This document shows, piece by piece, positions 1 through 8,205 of a stretch of 19,612 bases of DNA (position 1 is the stretch's first letter; every line of letters begins with the position of its first letter). The notes beneath the pieces are model-generated. The model ran no database searches and was not told the DNA's origin. It saw only the letters and a program-made list of their open reading frames with translations. The stretch spans positions 1-19,612 of the forward strand of contig JAFGID010000065.1 in NCBI GenBank assembly GCA_016929735.1. The letters are read 5' to 3'. The position numbers were made by a program, and so were the translations under genes. Source of the DNA: Ignavibacteriales bacterium. Its GTDB lineage: Bacteria; Bacteroidota; Ignavibacteria; Ignavibacteriales; Melioribacteraceae.

Positions 1-645
1 GGATATATTGGAATAAGAATTACAGAAGTAGATGCAGCAACAGCGAGAGCTGTTGGACTTGATAAGCCAAAAGGTGTTATGGTTCAGGAAGTAATGAAAG
101 ATGGTGCTGCTTCAGCAGAAGATATTAAATCAGGAGATATTATATTAAAGATAGATGGAAAGGAAGTTAATCGTGCGAGTGAATTGCAAAGTTATGTTGC
201 AAGACACAAAGCAGGAGATAGATTAAATCTGACCATATTTAGAAATGGAAAGCATATTGACAGAAGTATTATCTTAAAAGCACGAGAAGAAGAAAAAAAT
301 ATTACATCTGTTGAAAACAATAAAAGTACTAAAAAGGAAGAAACGAAGACAACCACATTAACAATTGAGAGTATTGGATTAACAGTAAATAATTTAACAA
401 GTAAAGAATTAGAAAAATTTGAAATAGAGTATGGAATTTCTATTACTGATGTTAAATTATACAGCAAGGCACATAAACAAAATATTGGGAAGGGGTTTGT
501 TATTTTAGAAGTAAATAGCGAACCTATAAATAATATCGAACAATTTAATGATTTAATCGAAGACAATAAAGGTAATGCTATTCTTCTTAAGGTTAGAGAT
601 ACTGTTGGCAATATTTTGTTGATAGGGCTAGAAATTCCAAATTAA
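1..645 (+). CDS. HtrA/Do-family serine protease, C-terminal part with two PDZ domains (5' end outside window)
   Basis: The frame is open from base 1, so the window begins inside the gene and only the last 214 codons are seen. The first visible residues (GYIGIRI, then a PDZ core with KGVMVQEV, SGDIILKIDGKEV and AGDRLNLTIFRNGK) form a textbook first PDZ domain of the HtrA/DegP/DegQ family. A charged linker rich in Lys, Glu and Thr follows, then a more diverged second PDZ domain ending close to the stop (GKGFVILEVNSEPI, then an ILLKV strand). HtrA proteins are periplasmic or envelope proteases and chaperones that degrade misfolded exported proteins; the PDZ domains bind exposed C-termini and control oligomer assembly. 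The trypsin-like catalytic domain would lie upstream and cannot be checked here. An intrinsic terminator follows 26 bases after the stop, so this is probably the last gene of its transcript. Confidence 0.9.
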   Translation, partial: GYIGIRITEVDAATARAVGLDKPKGVMVQEVMKDGAASAEDIKSGDIILKIDGKEVNRASELQSYVARHKAGDRLNLTIFRNGKHIDRSIILKAREEEKNITSVENNKSTKKEETKTTTLTIESIGLTVNNLTSKELEKFEIEYGISITDVKLYSKAHKQNIGKGFVILEVNSEPINNIEQFNDLIEDNKGNAILLKVRDTVGNILLIGLEIPN

Positions 646-671
646 ATTTTAATATGTATTATTTAAATGAG

Positions 672-698
672 GCGTCTGAATTTTCAGACGCTTTTTTT
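672..698 (+). terminator. Rho-independent terminator after the HtrA-family gene
   Basis: A perfect inverted repeat, GCGTCTGAA against TTCAGACGC (672-680 and 683-691), is followed directly by seven T residues (692-698). In practice the hairpin has eight base pairs and a four-base loop. It is the most GC-rich spot in an otherwise AT-rich gap and sits 26 bases after the HtrA stop codon. It separates that gene from the hydrolase gene starting at 732. Confidence 0.92.
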
Positions 699-731
699 AT
701 ATTTAAATGTCAAAATTAATAATATTACTTT

Positions 732-1370
732 ATGCAAGTCAAAACTTTTATTTTTAATCCATTCAGCGTTAATACTTATCTGATTTGGAATGATAATTCA
801 AAAGATGCCATCGTAATTGATCCTGGTTGTTTTAATGAATTTGAGGAAGAAGAATTATTCAGTTATATAAAGAAAATAAAATTAAATATAAAATATCTTT
901 TTAATACCCATTGTCACATTGACCACATTTTGGGCAATGCTTTTATGTTAGAAAAATATAAACCAAAATTTTACATTGGTAAAGAAGATGAATTCTTATT
1001 AGATGGTGCAAATGAACAGGCAGAAAGATTCGGAATGAGAATTAAACTCATTAATTACGAAAGGAATTATTTTAATGAGAATGAGGATATCGAATTAGGA
1101 AATATAAGAATTAGACCAATTCATACCCCGGGACATTCACCCGGTAGCTATAGTTTTTATATTCATTCTCAAAAGGTATGCTTTACAGGTGATGTACTTT
1201 TTGGTGAAGGAATTGGAAGGACAGATTTATGGGGGGGTAGTTTTGAAACACTTAAAAAAGCAATTGTTGAGAAATTATTCGCTCTTCCAAATGAAACAGA
1301 TATTTATCCAGGACACGCCGAAATAACAACAATTGGTTATGAAAAAAGATACAATGAATTTCTAAAATAA
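732..1370 (+). CDS. Metallo-beta-lactamase-fold hydrolase, glyoxalase II-like
   Basis: This 212-residue protein has all the metal-binding motifs of the glyoxalase II branch of the metallo-beta-lactamase superfamily. These are THCHIDH at residues 59-65 (H60, H62, D64, H65), HTPGHSPG from residue 131 (H135), FTGD at 151-154 (D154) followed by GRTDL, and YPGH at 192-195 (H195). Length and motif order match the short bacterial hydroxyacylglutathione-hydrolase-like proteins, which lack the long C-terminal glutathione-binding domain of classical GloB. The likely reaction is hydrolysis of a thioester or a similar bond in the cytoplasm; the true substrate cannot be told from sequence. No signal peptide is present. 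The ATG has no Shine-Dalgarno sequence, only an AT-rich leader. The next gene begins 14 bases after the stop, which suggests co-transcription. Confidence 0.9.
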   Translation: MQVKTFIFNPFSVNTYLIWNDNSKDAIVIDPGCFNEFEEEELFSYIKKIKLNIKYLFNTHCHIDHILGNAFMLEKYKPKFYIGKEDEFLLDGANEQAERFGMRIKLINYERNYFNENEDIELGNIRIRPIHTPGHSPGSYSFYIHSQKVCFTGDVLFGEGIGRTDLWGGSFETLKKAIVEKLFALPNETDIYPGHAEITTIGYEKRYNEFLK

Positions 1371-1383
1371 TTATGAGAATACT

Positions 1384-3123
1384 ATGAAAATTAAAATTTA
1401 TATTTTATTACTTTTATCTTATCAGATATTTCCTCAGATAAATTTGAAATATCAAGATAATAAAAGTCCAACTTATGAGGAAACAATTGAGTATTATCAA
1501 TATCTTGATGAAAAATTTGAAACAGCAAGATTATTTGAATGCGGATTGACTGATATCGGAAAACCTTTGCATTTATTTGTCATTTCTTCTGACAAAGATT
1601 TCAATCCACTTACATTAAAAGAAAAAAATAAGAGAATAATTCTGGTAAACAATGGAATTCATGCTGGTGAAACTTGTGGGATTGATGCCTCGCTTCAATT
1701 AGCAAATGATTTGTTGTTTGAAATTTTGGACAAAGATTTATTGGATAATGTTGTAGTCTGTATAATCCCGATTTATAATGTTGGTGGATATTTAAATAGA
1801 AGCAGTTATGGACGAGTTAATCAAAATGGACCAGAGAAATATGGATTCAGAGCAAATGGGAAAAATATAAATTTAAATCGTGATTTCACAAAATGCGATG
1901 CTGAAAACTCAAAATCGTTTACGAAAATATTTCACGAATGGAAACCTGACATTTTTATTGATACCCACACATCCGATGGGGCTGATTATTCATATACGAT
2001 GACTTTAATTCCAAATCATTTTTTGCGTATGTCTGAACCGCTGGGTACTTTTTTAAAAGATAAAATGCTATCCGATTTATACAAAAAAATGGAAGATAAA
2101 AATTGTGAGATGATTCCATATGTTATGCCATTTAAACAATTTCCTGAAGATGGCATTCGTGCAAGTTTTGCTGGTCCAAGATTTTCAAGTAGTTATGCCG
2201 GATTATTTAATACAATTGGATTTATGACTGAAGCGCATATGTTTAAAACTTATGAGGAAAGAGTAGAAGCAACTTATGCTTTTATTTTATCGGTTATTGA
2301 ATTTACAAATAATAATTATTTGAAAATCGGAGAATTGAAAAATCAAGCAGATGAAAATCTCAAAAAGCAAAACGAATTTATTATGCTTTATGATAGAGAT
2401 ACAACAAATTATGATTTAATAAAATTCAAAGGATATAAAGTAAAGTTTAAGACAAGTAATGTTACAGGACGGCAACTGTTTTATTACGACAAGAACTCAC
2501 CTTACAAAAGAGAAATTAAATATTACAATTATTACAAGGAAATATTTTCAATTAACAAACCGGAATACTACATTATTCCACAAGCATGGAAAGAGGTAAT
2601 TGAGTTGTTAAATTTAAATGATATTGAAATGAAACAATTATCATCAGATGTAGAATTGAAGGTTGAAGTTTATTATATTCATGATTTGAAAACAAGTAGA
2701 CGGCAGACGGATTTCCATTTGTATCACGAAGATTTTAATATAGAAATTGATACTCAGGAAATCCAATTTTATAAAGGTGATTATCTAATTCCGACAAATC
2801 AGATTGGAAACAAGTATATTGTTGAAATGCTTGAGCCAAAAGGTGAAGATTCATTTTTCAGGTGGAATTTCTTTGACTCGATTTTACAAAGACACGAATA
2901 TTTTGAGCCTTATGTATTTGATGAAATAGCAGAAGAGATATTAAATTCAAATGAAAAATTGAATGAAGAATTTCAAGAAAAAAAGAAAAACGATATAGAT
3001 TTTTCAAAAAATATTTATGCTCAATATGATTTTATATATCGTAATTCACCTCATTATGAAAAAGAATATCAGAGGTATCCTGTTTATAGGATAAATGAAA
3101 AAATAAATTTGCCGGTTGAGTAA
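1384..3123 (+). CDS. Exported M14-family zinc carboxypeptidase
   Basis: The 579-residue protein starts with a hydrophobic signal-like stretch (residues 4-17), so export to the periplasm or beyond is likely. The M14 zinc site is readable: H93 and E96 in NGIHAGET, and H195 in DTHTSDG. The NLNRDF motif at 163-168 supplies the Arg that normally helps bind the substrate carboxylate, and E283 in MTEAH is the probable catalytic general base. The catalytic domain accounts for roughly residues 25-305. The remaining 270 or so residues hold no motif I recognise and are probably an accessory beta-rich domain, as in other large Bacteroidota-type M14 peptidases. The expected activity is removal of C-terminal residues from peptides or cell-wall peptides; specificity is unknown. 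The start follows a weak GAGA element. The acetyltransferase gene abuts its stop codon. Confidence 0.88.
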   Translation: MKIKIYILLLLSYQIFPQINLKYQDNKSPTYEETIEYYQYLDEKFETARLFECGLTDIGKPLHLFVISSDKDFNPLTLKEKNKRIILVNNGIHAGETCGIDASLQLANDLLFEILDKDLLDNVVVCIIPIYNVGGYLNRSSYGRVNQNGPEKYGFRANGKNINLNRDFTKCDAENSKSFTKIFHEWKPDIFIDTHTSDGADYSYTMTLIPNHFLRMSEPLGTFLKDKMLSDLYKKMEDKNCEMIPYVMPFKQFPEDGIRASFAGPRFSSSYAGLFNTIGFMTEAHMFKTYEERVEATYAFILSVIEFTNNNYLKIGELKNQADENLKKQNEFIMLYDRDTTNYDLIKFKGYKVKFKTSNVTGRQLFYYDKNSPYKREIKYYNYYKEIFSINKPEYYIIPQAWKEVIELLNLNDIEMKQLSSDVELKVEVYYIHDLKTSRRQTDFHLYHEDFNIEIDTQEIQFYKGDYLIPTNQIGNKYIVEMLEPKGEDSFFRWNFFDSILQRHEYFEPYVFDEIAEEILNSNEKLNEEFQEKKKNDIDFSKNIYAQYDFIYRNSPHYEKEYQRYPVYRINEKINLPVE

Positions 3124-3124
3124 G

Positions 3125-3637
3125 ATGCTACTAAAATTTGGAAATAATTCAATTCGTAATTATCAGGATTCTGATGCCCATTCTCTCGCAAAATATGCAA
3201 ACAATAAAAAGATTGCTGATAATTTAAGAGATGCTTTTCCATATCCATATAATTTGGGACATGCAATTCAATGGCTTAATATAGTAAAAGAAGATAAAAT
3301 TCCTACTCATTTTGCTATTGCTGACGAGAATGGGTTAATTGGTGGTATAGGTATAATTCTACAAGATGATGTCCATCGATTAAATGCAGAAATAGGTTAC
3401 TGGCTCGGCGAACCTTTTTGGGGCAAGGGAATTATGTCTGAAGCAATAAAAATATTTTCTGATTGTGTATTTGAGGAATTCAAATTAATCCGATTATTTG
3501 CAAGAGTATTTGAAAGTAATAAATCCTCAATACGAGTTTTAGAAAAAGCAGGTTATAAATTAGAAGCAAAATTTGAAAAGAGCATTATTAAGAATAATAT
3601 TATTCAGAATGAATATATTTATTCTAAAATAAAATAA
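3125..3637 (+). CDS. GNAT-family N-acetyltransferase (RimJ/RimL-like)
   Basis: This 170-residue protein has the layout of the Acetyltransf_3 / RimJ-RimL group. An early strand (IRNYQDSDAHSLAKYANN) precedes a central acetyl-CoA-binding motif A, EIGYWLGEPFWGKGIMSEAI, in which the Q/R-x-x-G-x-G/A loop appears as W-G-K-G-I. Near the C-terminus comes the typical N-x-x-S-x-x-V-L-E-K-A-G-Y element. It should transfer an acetyl group from acetyl-CoA to an amine, either a protein N-terminus or a small molecule; the substrate is unknown. I chose the ATG at 3125, one base after the stop of the M14 gene. An in-frame TTG at 3116 would add three residues and overlap that gene by eight bases, and is less likely. 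Tight packing implies translational coupling to the peptidase gene, but no functional link is evident. Confidence 0.86.
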   Translation: MLLKFGNNSIRNYQDSDAHSLAKYANNKKIADNLRDAFPYPYNLGHAIQWLNIVKEDKIPTHFAIADENGLIGGIGIILQDDVHRLNAEIGYWLGEPFWGKGIMSEAIKIFSDCVFEEFKLIRLFARVFESNKSSIRVLEKAGYKLEAKFEKSIIKNNIIQNEYIYSKIK

Positions 3638-3643
3638 GAGTGT

Positions 3644-3674
3644 TTTGCAAAAATATAGTATTAAATATGTTTTG
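3644..3674 (+). promoter_or_regulatory. Possible Bacteroidota-type promoter for the envelope gene cluster
   Basis: TTTG at 3644-3647 is followed 18 bases later by TATGTTTTG (3666-3674), which fits the TAnnTTTG -7 element except for one extra T. It lies in the 112-base gap before the lipoprotein gene at 3750, giving a leader of roughly 70 bases. The match is imperfect and the region is very AT-rich, so this is a weak call. Confidence 0.35.
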
Positions 3675-3749
3675 TTAAAATATCTAATTGAATTTTTCAT
3701 CTGAGATTACTATTTTAAGTTATAAAAATAAATATTATGAGGTGAATTT

Positions 3750-4493
3750 ATGAAGCATTACATTATATTTATTTGCTTCTCATTATTACTTTTCTCTTGT
3801 GATGATGAACTTGTAATTGATACTACCAAAGATACTTTCTCAGATCCCTTAGCTGATATTACTGCATTAGGTAATTATATTTATACTACAAATTATGACT
3901 TATCATATAATTCGGGTTCACAAATAGATTTGCTCAGATTTACTATTGATGGAATATTAGATAATCAATTTGATCTAAGAATGAATGGACAGGGCTATAT
4001 TGCTATTACAAATGATGGTAGTAATATTTATTTATTTTCGCGCAACACAAATTTAATAGTCAAAGTTACGCCGACAGGTGAAAAGATTTATTTAAAGCAA
4101 CAAAAATTAGAAACAAATTGGAGTGCAGCAGGAATTTGTTATTTAACAGATAGAGATTCATTATTATTTATGTATCAAAATTTAAGAACTCCAGCACAAT
4201 ATAGAATTAAAATCACCGACAAGAATAATCCTGACTATGTTGGTACTGATATTATGAAAACATTTAATGAATTTTCGGGAGATGAAGGGACTATATTTTC
4301 GGTTGATTATAGTAATAGCAATTTCTATTTTCTTGGTATTGATACGACCAATTCAATAAGTCTAAAAATTACAGATAATAACTTTTATCAACTTTCTTTC
4401 GAAACTATTTCAGATAGCACAATAATGGGAATGTGCGTAAGAAATGGTGATGTCTATTTCAGTCATAATGATAGAAGAATAATTAAAAAATAA
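3750..4493 (+). CDS. Lipoprotein with beta-propeller-like repeats
   Basis: I do not recognise a named family. The 247-residue product begins with a short basic-hydrophobic segment and a lipobox ending LLFSC (Cys17), followed by acidic residues (DDELVID). Lipidation and attachment to a membrane are therefore expected. After that, short hydrophobic beta-type strands recur, each with a visible-site pattern such as NYIYTTN, SNIYLFSRN, SNFYFLGID and GDVYFSHND, alternating with phrases such as LLRFTIDG, IVKVTPTG and ISLKITDN. This spacing of about 40-50 residues resembles blades of an NHL- or PQQ-like beta-propeller, with perhaps five or six blades. That is an inference from pattern only. A good Shine-Dalgarno, GAGGTG at 3739-3744, lies five bases before the ATG. 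It is the first gene of a closely packed plus-strand envelope cluster. Confidence 0.75.
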   Translation: MKHYIIFICFSLLLFSCDDELVIDTTKDTFSDPLADITALGNYIYTTNYDLSYNSGSQIDLLRFTIDGILDNQFDLRMNGQGYIAITNDGSNIYLFSRNTNLIVKVTPTGEKIYLKQQKLETNWSAAGICYLTDRDSLLFMYQNLRTPAQYRIKITDKNNPDYVGTDIMKTFNEFSGDEGTIFSVDYSNSNFYFLGIDTTNSISLKITDNNFYQLSFETISDSTIMGMCVRNGDVYFSHNDRRIIKK

Positions 4494-4506
4494 ATCGGAG
4501 TATTAA

Positions 4507-4917
4507 ATGGGAAAAATATTTTTTATAATTTTATTTTTATACGTTAATAGTATTTTTGGGCAAGAGAACACTAAACACGAAATTGATATTTTTCTTGAAG
4601 AATGTGTTAATGAAAACCAAACGATGAGTGGCTCAGCATACTGCTATTCTGAAGCTCAAATAAAATGGGATTATGAACTAAATAGAGTTTACAAAGAACT
4701 TAAAGTTAAGCTTAATTCTGAGCAAAAAGAAATCTTAAAAAATGCTCAACTAAAATGGATTGCATTTAGAGATGTAGAATTTGAATTGTTAGAAACTGTT
4801 TATTCTTCTTTGCTCGGTACTATCTATTTAGCAGATTTAGCTTTTTATAAAATGGAAATAGTAAAGAAACGTGTATTAGAATTAGAGAATTATTTATATA
4901 CTTTAGAAAATTATTAA
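4507..4917 (+). CDS. Secreted LprI-like (DUF1311) protein
   Basis: The 136-residue product has an N-terminal signal peptide (hydrophobic residues 4-16, probable cleavage near FGQE). The mature part resembles the LprI N-terminal / DUF1311 domain: a short Cys-containing helix region (C-V-N-E, then A-Y-C-Y-S-E-A), then W-D-x-E-L-N-R-V-Y-K-E-L, L-N-S-E-Q-K-E-I-L and A-Q-x-K-W-I-A-F-R-D. In some bacteria LprI-type proteins inhibit lysozyme, but most members of the family have no assigned role, so the family call is firmer than the function. Two Cys residues in the mature domain could form a disulfide in the periplasm. The ribosome site CGGAG (4496-4500) is six bases upstream. The gene starts 13 bases after the propeller-like lipoprotein gene and is followed closely by the M48 protease gene. 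Confidence 0.8.
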   Translation: MGKIFFIILFLYVNSIFGQENTKHEIDIFLEECVNENQTMSGSAYCYSEAQIKWDYELNRVYKELKVKLNSEQKEILKNAQLKWIAFRDVEFELLETVYSSLLGTIYLADLAFYKMEIVKKRVLELENYLYTLENY

Positions 4918-4934
4918 AGGTATTATTAAGAAAA

Positions 4935-6182
4935 ATGTTAAACAAAAAATTTGTATTAAATTTATTTACTATCGTTGTATGCTTACTATTATTTGTTAGA
5001 TGTGGTTCTTCAATCGAAAGCATAAATTATTCTGAAATAGAAGACTATAATCATTTACCTGAAGATGATAAGGATTTATGGTTTAAAAGTGATCACGAAA
5101 ATTCAGTATTGAAAAAATCAGGGTTGGTTTACAATGACCAAGATTTAAGAGAATATATTAATGAGATAGGTTTTAAGCTGATTCCTGATGAATTAAAAAA
5201 ATCAATTGTTCCTTTCAAATTTGAAGTTATTTACGATCCCGAGTTGAATGCATTTGCACTGCCGAATGGAACGATTTATATCCATTTAGGAATGCTTGCA
5301 AAGTTGGAAGATGAAAGTCAACTTGCTTTTATTCTTGCTCATGAACTTGTTCATGTAATAAAAAGACACACTGCTCATGCTTTCTCTACAATTAGTAATA
5401 CAAGTGCAATGTTGCAAATTTTCAGTGTTGCTACAGTTCTTGGATTTTCTACAATGCAAAGCAATTGGGCAGGTTTTTGGAATAGTTTAGCACAAACTGG
5501 TCTCGTTCTTTCTGCTTACGCTTCTGTTAATGGATTTGGACGAACTATGGAAAAGGAAGCAGATATTACTGCATTAAAATATATGTTAGATAATTATTAT
5601 GATTTGAATGGTGCAGTACGAGTGATGGAAATATTATTGGAGAAATACGATGATCCTAGTGCCATCGTAGTTTTCTTTTATGGTAACCATCCATTGTTGA
5701 AGGAACGAATCGAATACCTAAAAAATGAAATTAATAAAATGAATAATCAATATTCATTACCCGATACTCTAATTAAAAATAAAGAAAAATATATTTCAAG
5801 TACAAATTTCTTAAAAGAGAAAATAATTGAATTATGGATTAGAAACGGAAAATATAGGGATGCTCTCGAAGATTCGAAAAAATATTCGGAAATGTTTCCT
5901 GAAAATCCAGAAATAAAATATTGGACTGGTGAAGCAATAAGACTTTCAACAGATAATCCAGATTCAATTCAAATTGCTGAAGATTTATATTTATCTGCAA
6001 TAAGTTTAAAATTCGATTATGCTGAACCGAATAAAGGTATTGCTTTAATATACGAAGAGCGTAATGATTTTGAAATGGCAATTGAATATTATGGTAAATA
6101 TGTTGAATTAGCTCCGAATTCCTCGGATAGACGATATATATTAAATAAAATTGATGAATTAAAAGAACAAATAGTAAAGTAA
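4935..6182 (+). CDS. M48-family metalloprotease with C-terminal TPR-like region (BepA/YfgC-like)
   Basis: The 415-residue protein carries the M48 zinc motif HELVH at residues 136-140 and the downstream glutamate ligand motif EKEAD at 206-210. It also has NAFALPNGTIYIHLGML at about 105-121, typical of the soluble M48 peptidases. From about residue 290 the sequence turns into helical pairs with TPR character (GKYRDALEDSKKYSEMFP; then LIYEERNDFEMAIEYYGKYVELAP), the same order of parts as in BepA/YfgC. BepA is a periplasmic protease-chaperone that helps assemble outer-membrane proteins; I infer a similar envelope quality-control job. The N-terminus is a signal sequence ending in FVRCGSS. Cys23 may be lipidated, but Arg at -1 is unusual for a lipobox, so ordinary cleavage is also possible. 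An AAAGG lies upstream of the ATG. Confidence 0.9.
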   Translation: MLNKKFVLNLFTIVVCLLLFVRCGSSIESINYSEIEDYNHLPEDDKDLWFKSDHENSVLKKSGLVYNDQDLREYINEIGFKLIPDELKKSIVPFKFEVIYDPELNAFALPNGTIYIHLGMLAKLEDESQLAFILAHELVHVIKRHTAHAFSTISNTSAMLQIFSVATVLGFSTMQSNWAGFWNSLAQTGLVLSAYASVNGFGRTMEKEADITALKYMLDNYYDLNGAVRVMEILLEKYDDPSAIVVFFYGNHPLLKERIEYLKNEINKMNNQYSLPDTLIKNKEKYISSTNFLKEKIIELWIRNGKYRDALEDSKKYSEMFPENPEIKYWTGEAIRLSTDNPDSIQIAEDLYLSAISLKFDYAEPNKGIALIYEERNDFEMAIEYYGKYVELAPNSSDRRYILNKIDELKEQIVK

Positions 6183-6215
6183 AAAAATAAATAATTAAGT
6201 CCAAAGGTATTATAA

Positions 6216-6926
6216 ATGAAATTAAAGTTATTGATAGTAATAACTATTGTAATAATTTGTTCTTGCACCTTAACAGTTAGAATGGATAAAGATTTTGAAC
6301 AAGAAAGAAACAAAATAAATAAAATAACTGTACTTCCACCAAGATTTGAATTTTTTGAGAGAGGAGCAACATTGAACGAAAGCAAACCCGAGTATCTTCC
6401 TCAAATAAATGAATACATTGTTGATGCAATAAATTATTCGCTTTCATCTGCAAACTTTAATGTTGTTCCAAATGATATTAGTGATGAAGTATTAGAGCAA
6501 AATCAAGAGATGGCTTTGATATTATCTCGTTCTTATGATGAATATCTAAAATTATTAGATAAGATTGATGACAGCGATAAAAACAATTTAAGTCTGTCAC
6601 TCAATCCTGACATCGGAATCTTTGCAGATTATACTGATGCAGAACATTTGGTTTTTGTTGTTGGAAGCGGGTATATTAGTTCTGAAGGGGCTAAAGTAAA
6701 AGATGTTGGTTTATCCTGTTTGAGTGGATTATTATTTGGTACTGGTCAGCATTCTCAATGGTCAGGTATGCATTTGTTCATTGCAGTTGTAAATGCAAAT
6801 AGTTCTAAAATAATTTGGTTTAATAAAAATACAAGGGGTGCATCTGATTATGACCCTCTGAATCCTAATGATGTATTAGATTTATGCCGATGGTTATTAA
6901 AAGAAGGGATGACTGGTAATCCTTAG
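6216..6926 (+). CDS. Lipoprotein of unknown function, possibly CsgG/LpoB-like fold
   Basis: The 236-residue product has a clear lipoprotein signal: a hydrophobic run and IICSC, with Cys17 as the predicted lipidated residue. The body starts with a strand (NKITVLPPRFEFF), then a predicted helix (LPQINEYIVDAINYSLSSANFNVVP). Later come two hydrophobic strands (EHLVFVVGSGYI; MHLFIAVVNANSSKIIWFNK) and a short helix before the end. This order recalls CsgG-, LpoB- and DUF799-type envelope lipoproteins, but I cannot see a diagnostic motif, so treat it as a fold guess. AAAGG at 6203-6207 precedes the ATG. The gene sits 33 bases after the M48 protease gene and is the last of the plus-strand cluster. Its stop codon overlaps the stop codon of hisS on the other strand. 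Confidence 0.75.
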   Translation: MKLKLLIVITIVIICSCTLTVRMDKDFEQERNKINKITVLPPRFEFFERGATLNESKPEYLPQINEYIVDAINYSLSSANFNVVPNDISDEVLEQNQEMALILSRSYDEYLKLLDKIDDSDKNNLSLSLNPDIGIFADYTDAEHLVFVVGSGYISSEGAKVKDVGLSCLSGLLFGTGQHSQWSGMHLFIAVVNANSSKIIWFNKNTRGASDYDPLNPNDVLDLCRWLLKEGMTGNP

Positions 6927-8176
6927 AAAAAAGATTTGATGTCTGTTAATTGAGCAATATTTAATAATTTCTCTTCACTATTACTCATATTTTTTAATAT
7001 GAAATTATTGTTTTTGAATTCATCTCCACCAATAATTACAACATATTTTGCACCTAAACGATTAGCTTCTCTCATTTGAGCTTTCACACTTCTGTCAAGA
7101 TAATCAATCTCAGTTGTAATTTGCTGTATTCTTAGTTGATTGCTTAGCTCGTATACTTTTGGTAATAATTCTTTTTCTAATCTTATAATATAAATATCAA
7201 TTTTATTAGGTTGAATATCCATTACTTCTTCATTTTCACAAGCGAGCAGAATTCTTTCAATACCAGCAGCAAAACCAACGCCAGGAGTTGGAACGCCTCC
7301 TAATTGTTCTATCAATAAATCATATCTTCCACCACCACATAATGCACTTTGTGAACCAATACTACCGCTCACAATCTCAAAAGTTGTGTGCGTATAATAA
7401 TCTAATCCGCGAACAAGTCTTGGCTCAATTTCGTAAGGTATTCTTAGATTAGTTAGAATACTTCTTACCTGTTCAAAATGCGAAAGGCTATTTTCATCTA
7501 ATTGTTCAATTAGAAGGGGTGCATCTTTCATTATTTGTATATCTTTTTCATCCTTGCTATCAAAAATTCTGAGTATATTTGTTGTAAATCTTTTCTTACT
7601 ATCGTCAGAAAGTTGCTCATAATATTTTTTCAAATAATCTGACAATATTAATTTATATTTTTCTCTTGATTCAGGTATACCTAAAGAATTTATTTTAATA
7701 GATAATTTTTTTAATCCCAATTGGTCTAATATTTCATAAGCAATTATTATCATCTCAGCATCAAGTGCAGGATTAGTGCTTCCAATCGCTTCAACTCCGA
7801 CTTGATGAAATTGTCTCAATCTCCCAGCTTGTGGTCTTTCCTGCCTAAACATTGGTGAAATGTAAAACAATTTATTCAATGCTTGTTTTTTTCCAAGAGA
7901 ATGTTCGATAAATGCACGTACAACTGAAGCCGTCATTTCGGGTTTGAGTGTTACACTAACTTCACTTCTGTCATTAAAGGTGTACATTTCTTTACTGACT
8001 ATATCAGTTGCTTCGCCAATACCTCTTGAAAAGAGAGTAGTTTCTTCAAAAATTGGTGTCCTAATTTCTTGATAATTATAAAATGACATTTTTTCTCTGA
8101 CTAAATTTTCAAAGAATAGCCATTTATGAATTTCGTCGGGGAGTATATCCTTTGTTCCGGTAATTGCTTTTATCAT
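6923..8176 (-). CDS. hisS: Histidyl-tRNA synthetase
   Basis: This 417-residue protein charges tRNA-His with histidine using ATP, in the cytoplasm. It is full length for the bacterial enzyme and has every signature. It opens with the GTKDILPDE start typical of HisRS. Class II motif 2 appears as FRQERPQAGRLRQFHQ at about 110-124. The histidine-specific motif LVRGLDYYTHTTFE is at 254-267. Motif 3 is GVGFAAGIERI at 299-309, and an anticodon-binding domain runs from about residue 327 to the end (DRSVKAQMREANRLGAKY). It is the second gene of a minus-strand pair, 29 bases after ptsN, and has no visible Shine-Dalgarno. Its TAA stop overlaps the stop codon of the convergent lipoprotein gene, and there is no terminator between the two. 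Confidence 0.98.
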   Translation of the reverse strand: MIKAITGTKDILPDEIHKWLFFENLVREKMSFYNYQEIRTPIFEETTLFSRGIGEATDIVSKEMYTFNDRSEVSVTLKPEMTASVVRAFIEHSLGKKQALNKLFYISPMFRQERPQAGRLRQFHQVGVEAIGSTNPALDAEMIIIAYEILDQLGLKKLSIKINSLGIPESREKYKLILSDYLKKYYEQLSDDSKKRFTTNILRIFDSKDEKDIQIMKDAPLLIEQLDENSLSHFEQVRSILTNLRIPYEIEPRLVRGLDYYTHTTFEIVSGSIGSQSALCGGGRYDLLIEQLGGVPTPGVGFAAGIERILLACENEEVMDIQPNKIDIYIIRLEKELLPKVYELSNQLRIQQITTEIDYLDRSVKAQMREANRLGAKYVVIIGGDEFKNNNFILKNMSNSEEKLLNIAQLTDIKSFF

Positions 8177-8205
8177 ATTATATTAATTATGATGTAAGAT
8201 AATTT

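Noticed and set aside
192..611. Minus-strand open frame of 139 codons opposite the HtrA-family gene
   Set aside because: It lies entirely within a clear PDZ-domain coding region in the other strand, and its sequence is Leu/Ser/Phe-rich in the way expected of an antisense shadow.
3116..3124. TTG start for the acetyltransferase
   Set aside because: It would overlap the M14 gene and adds only three residues; the ATG at 3125 directly after the stop codon is simpler.
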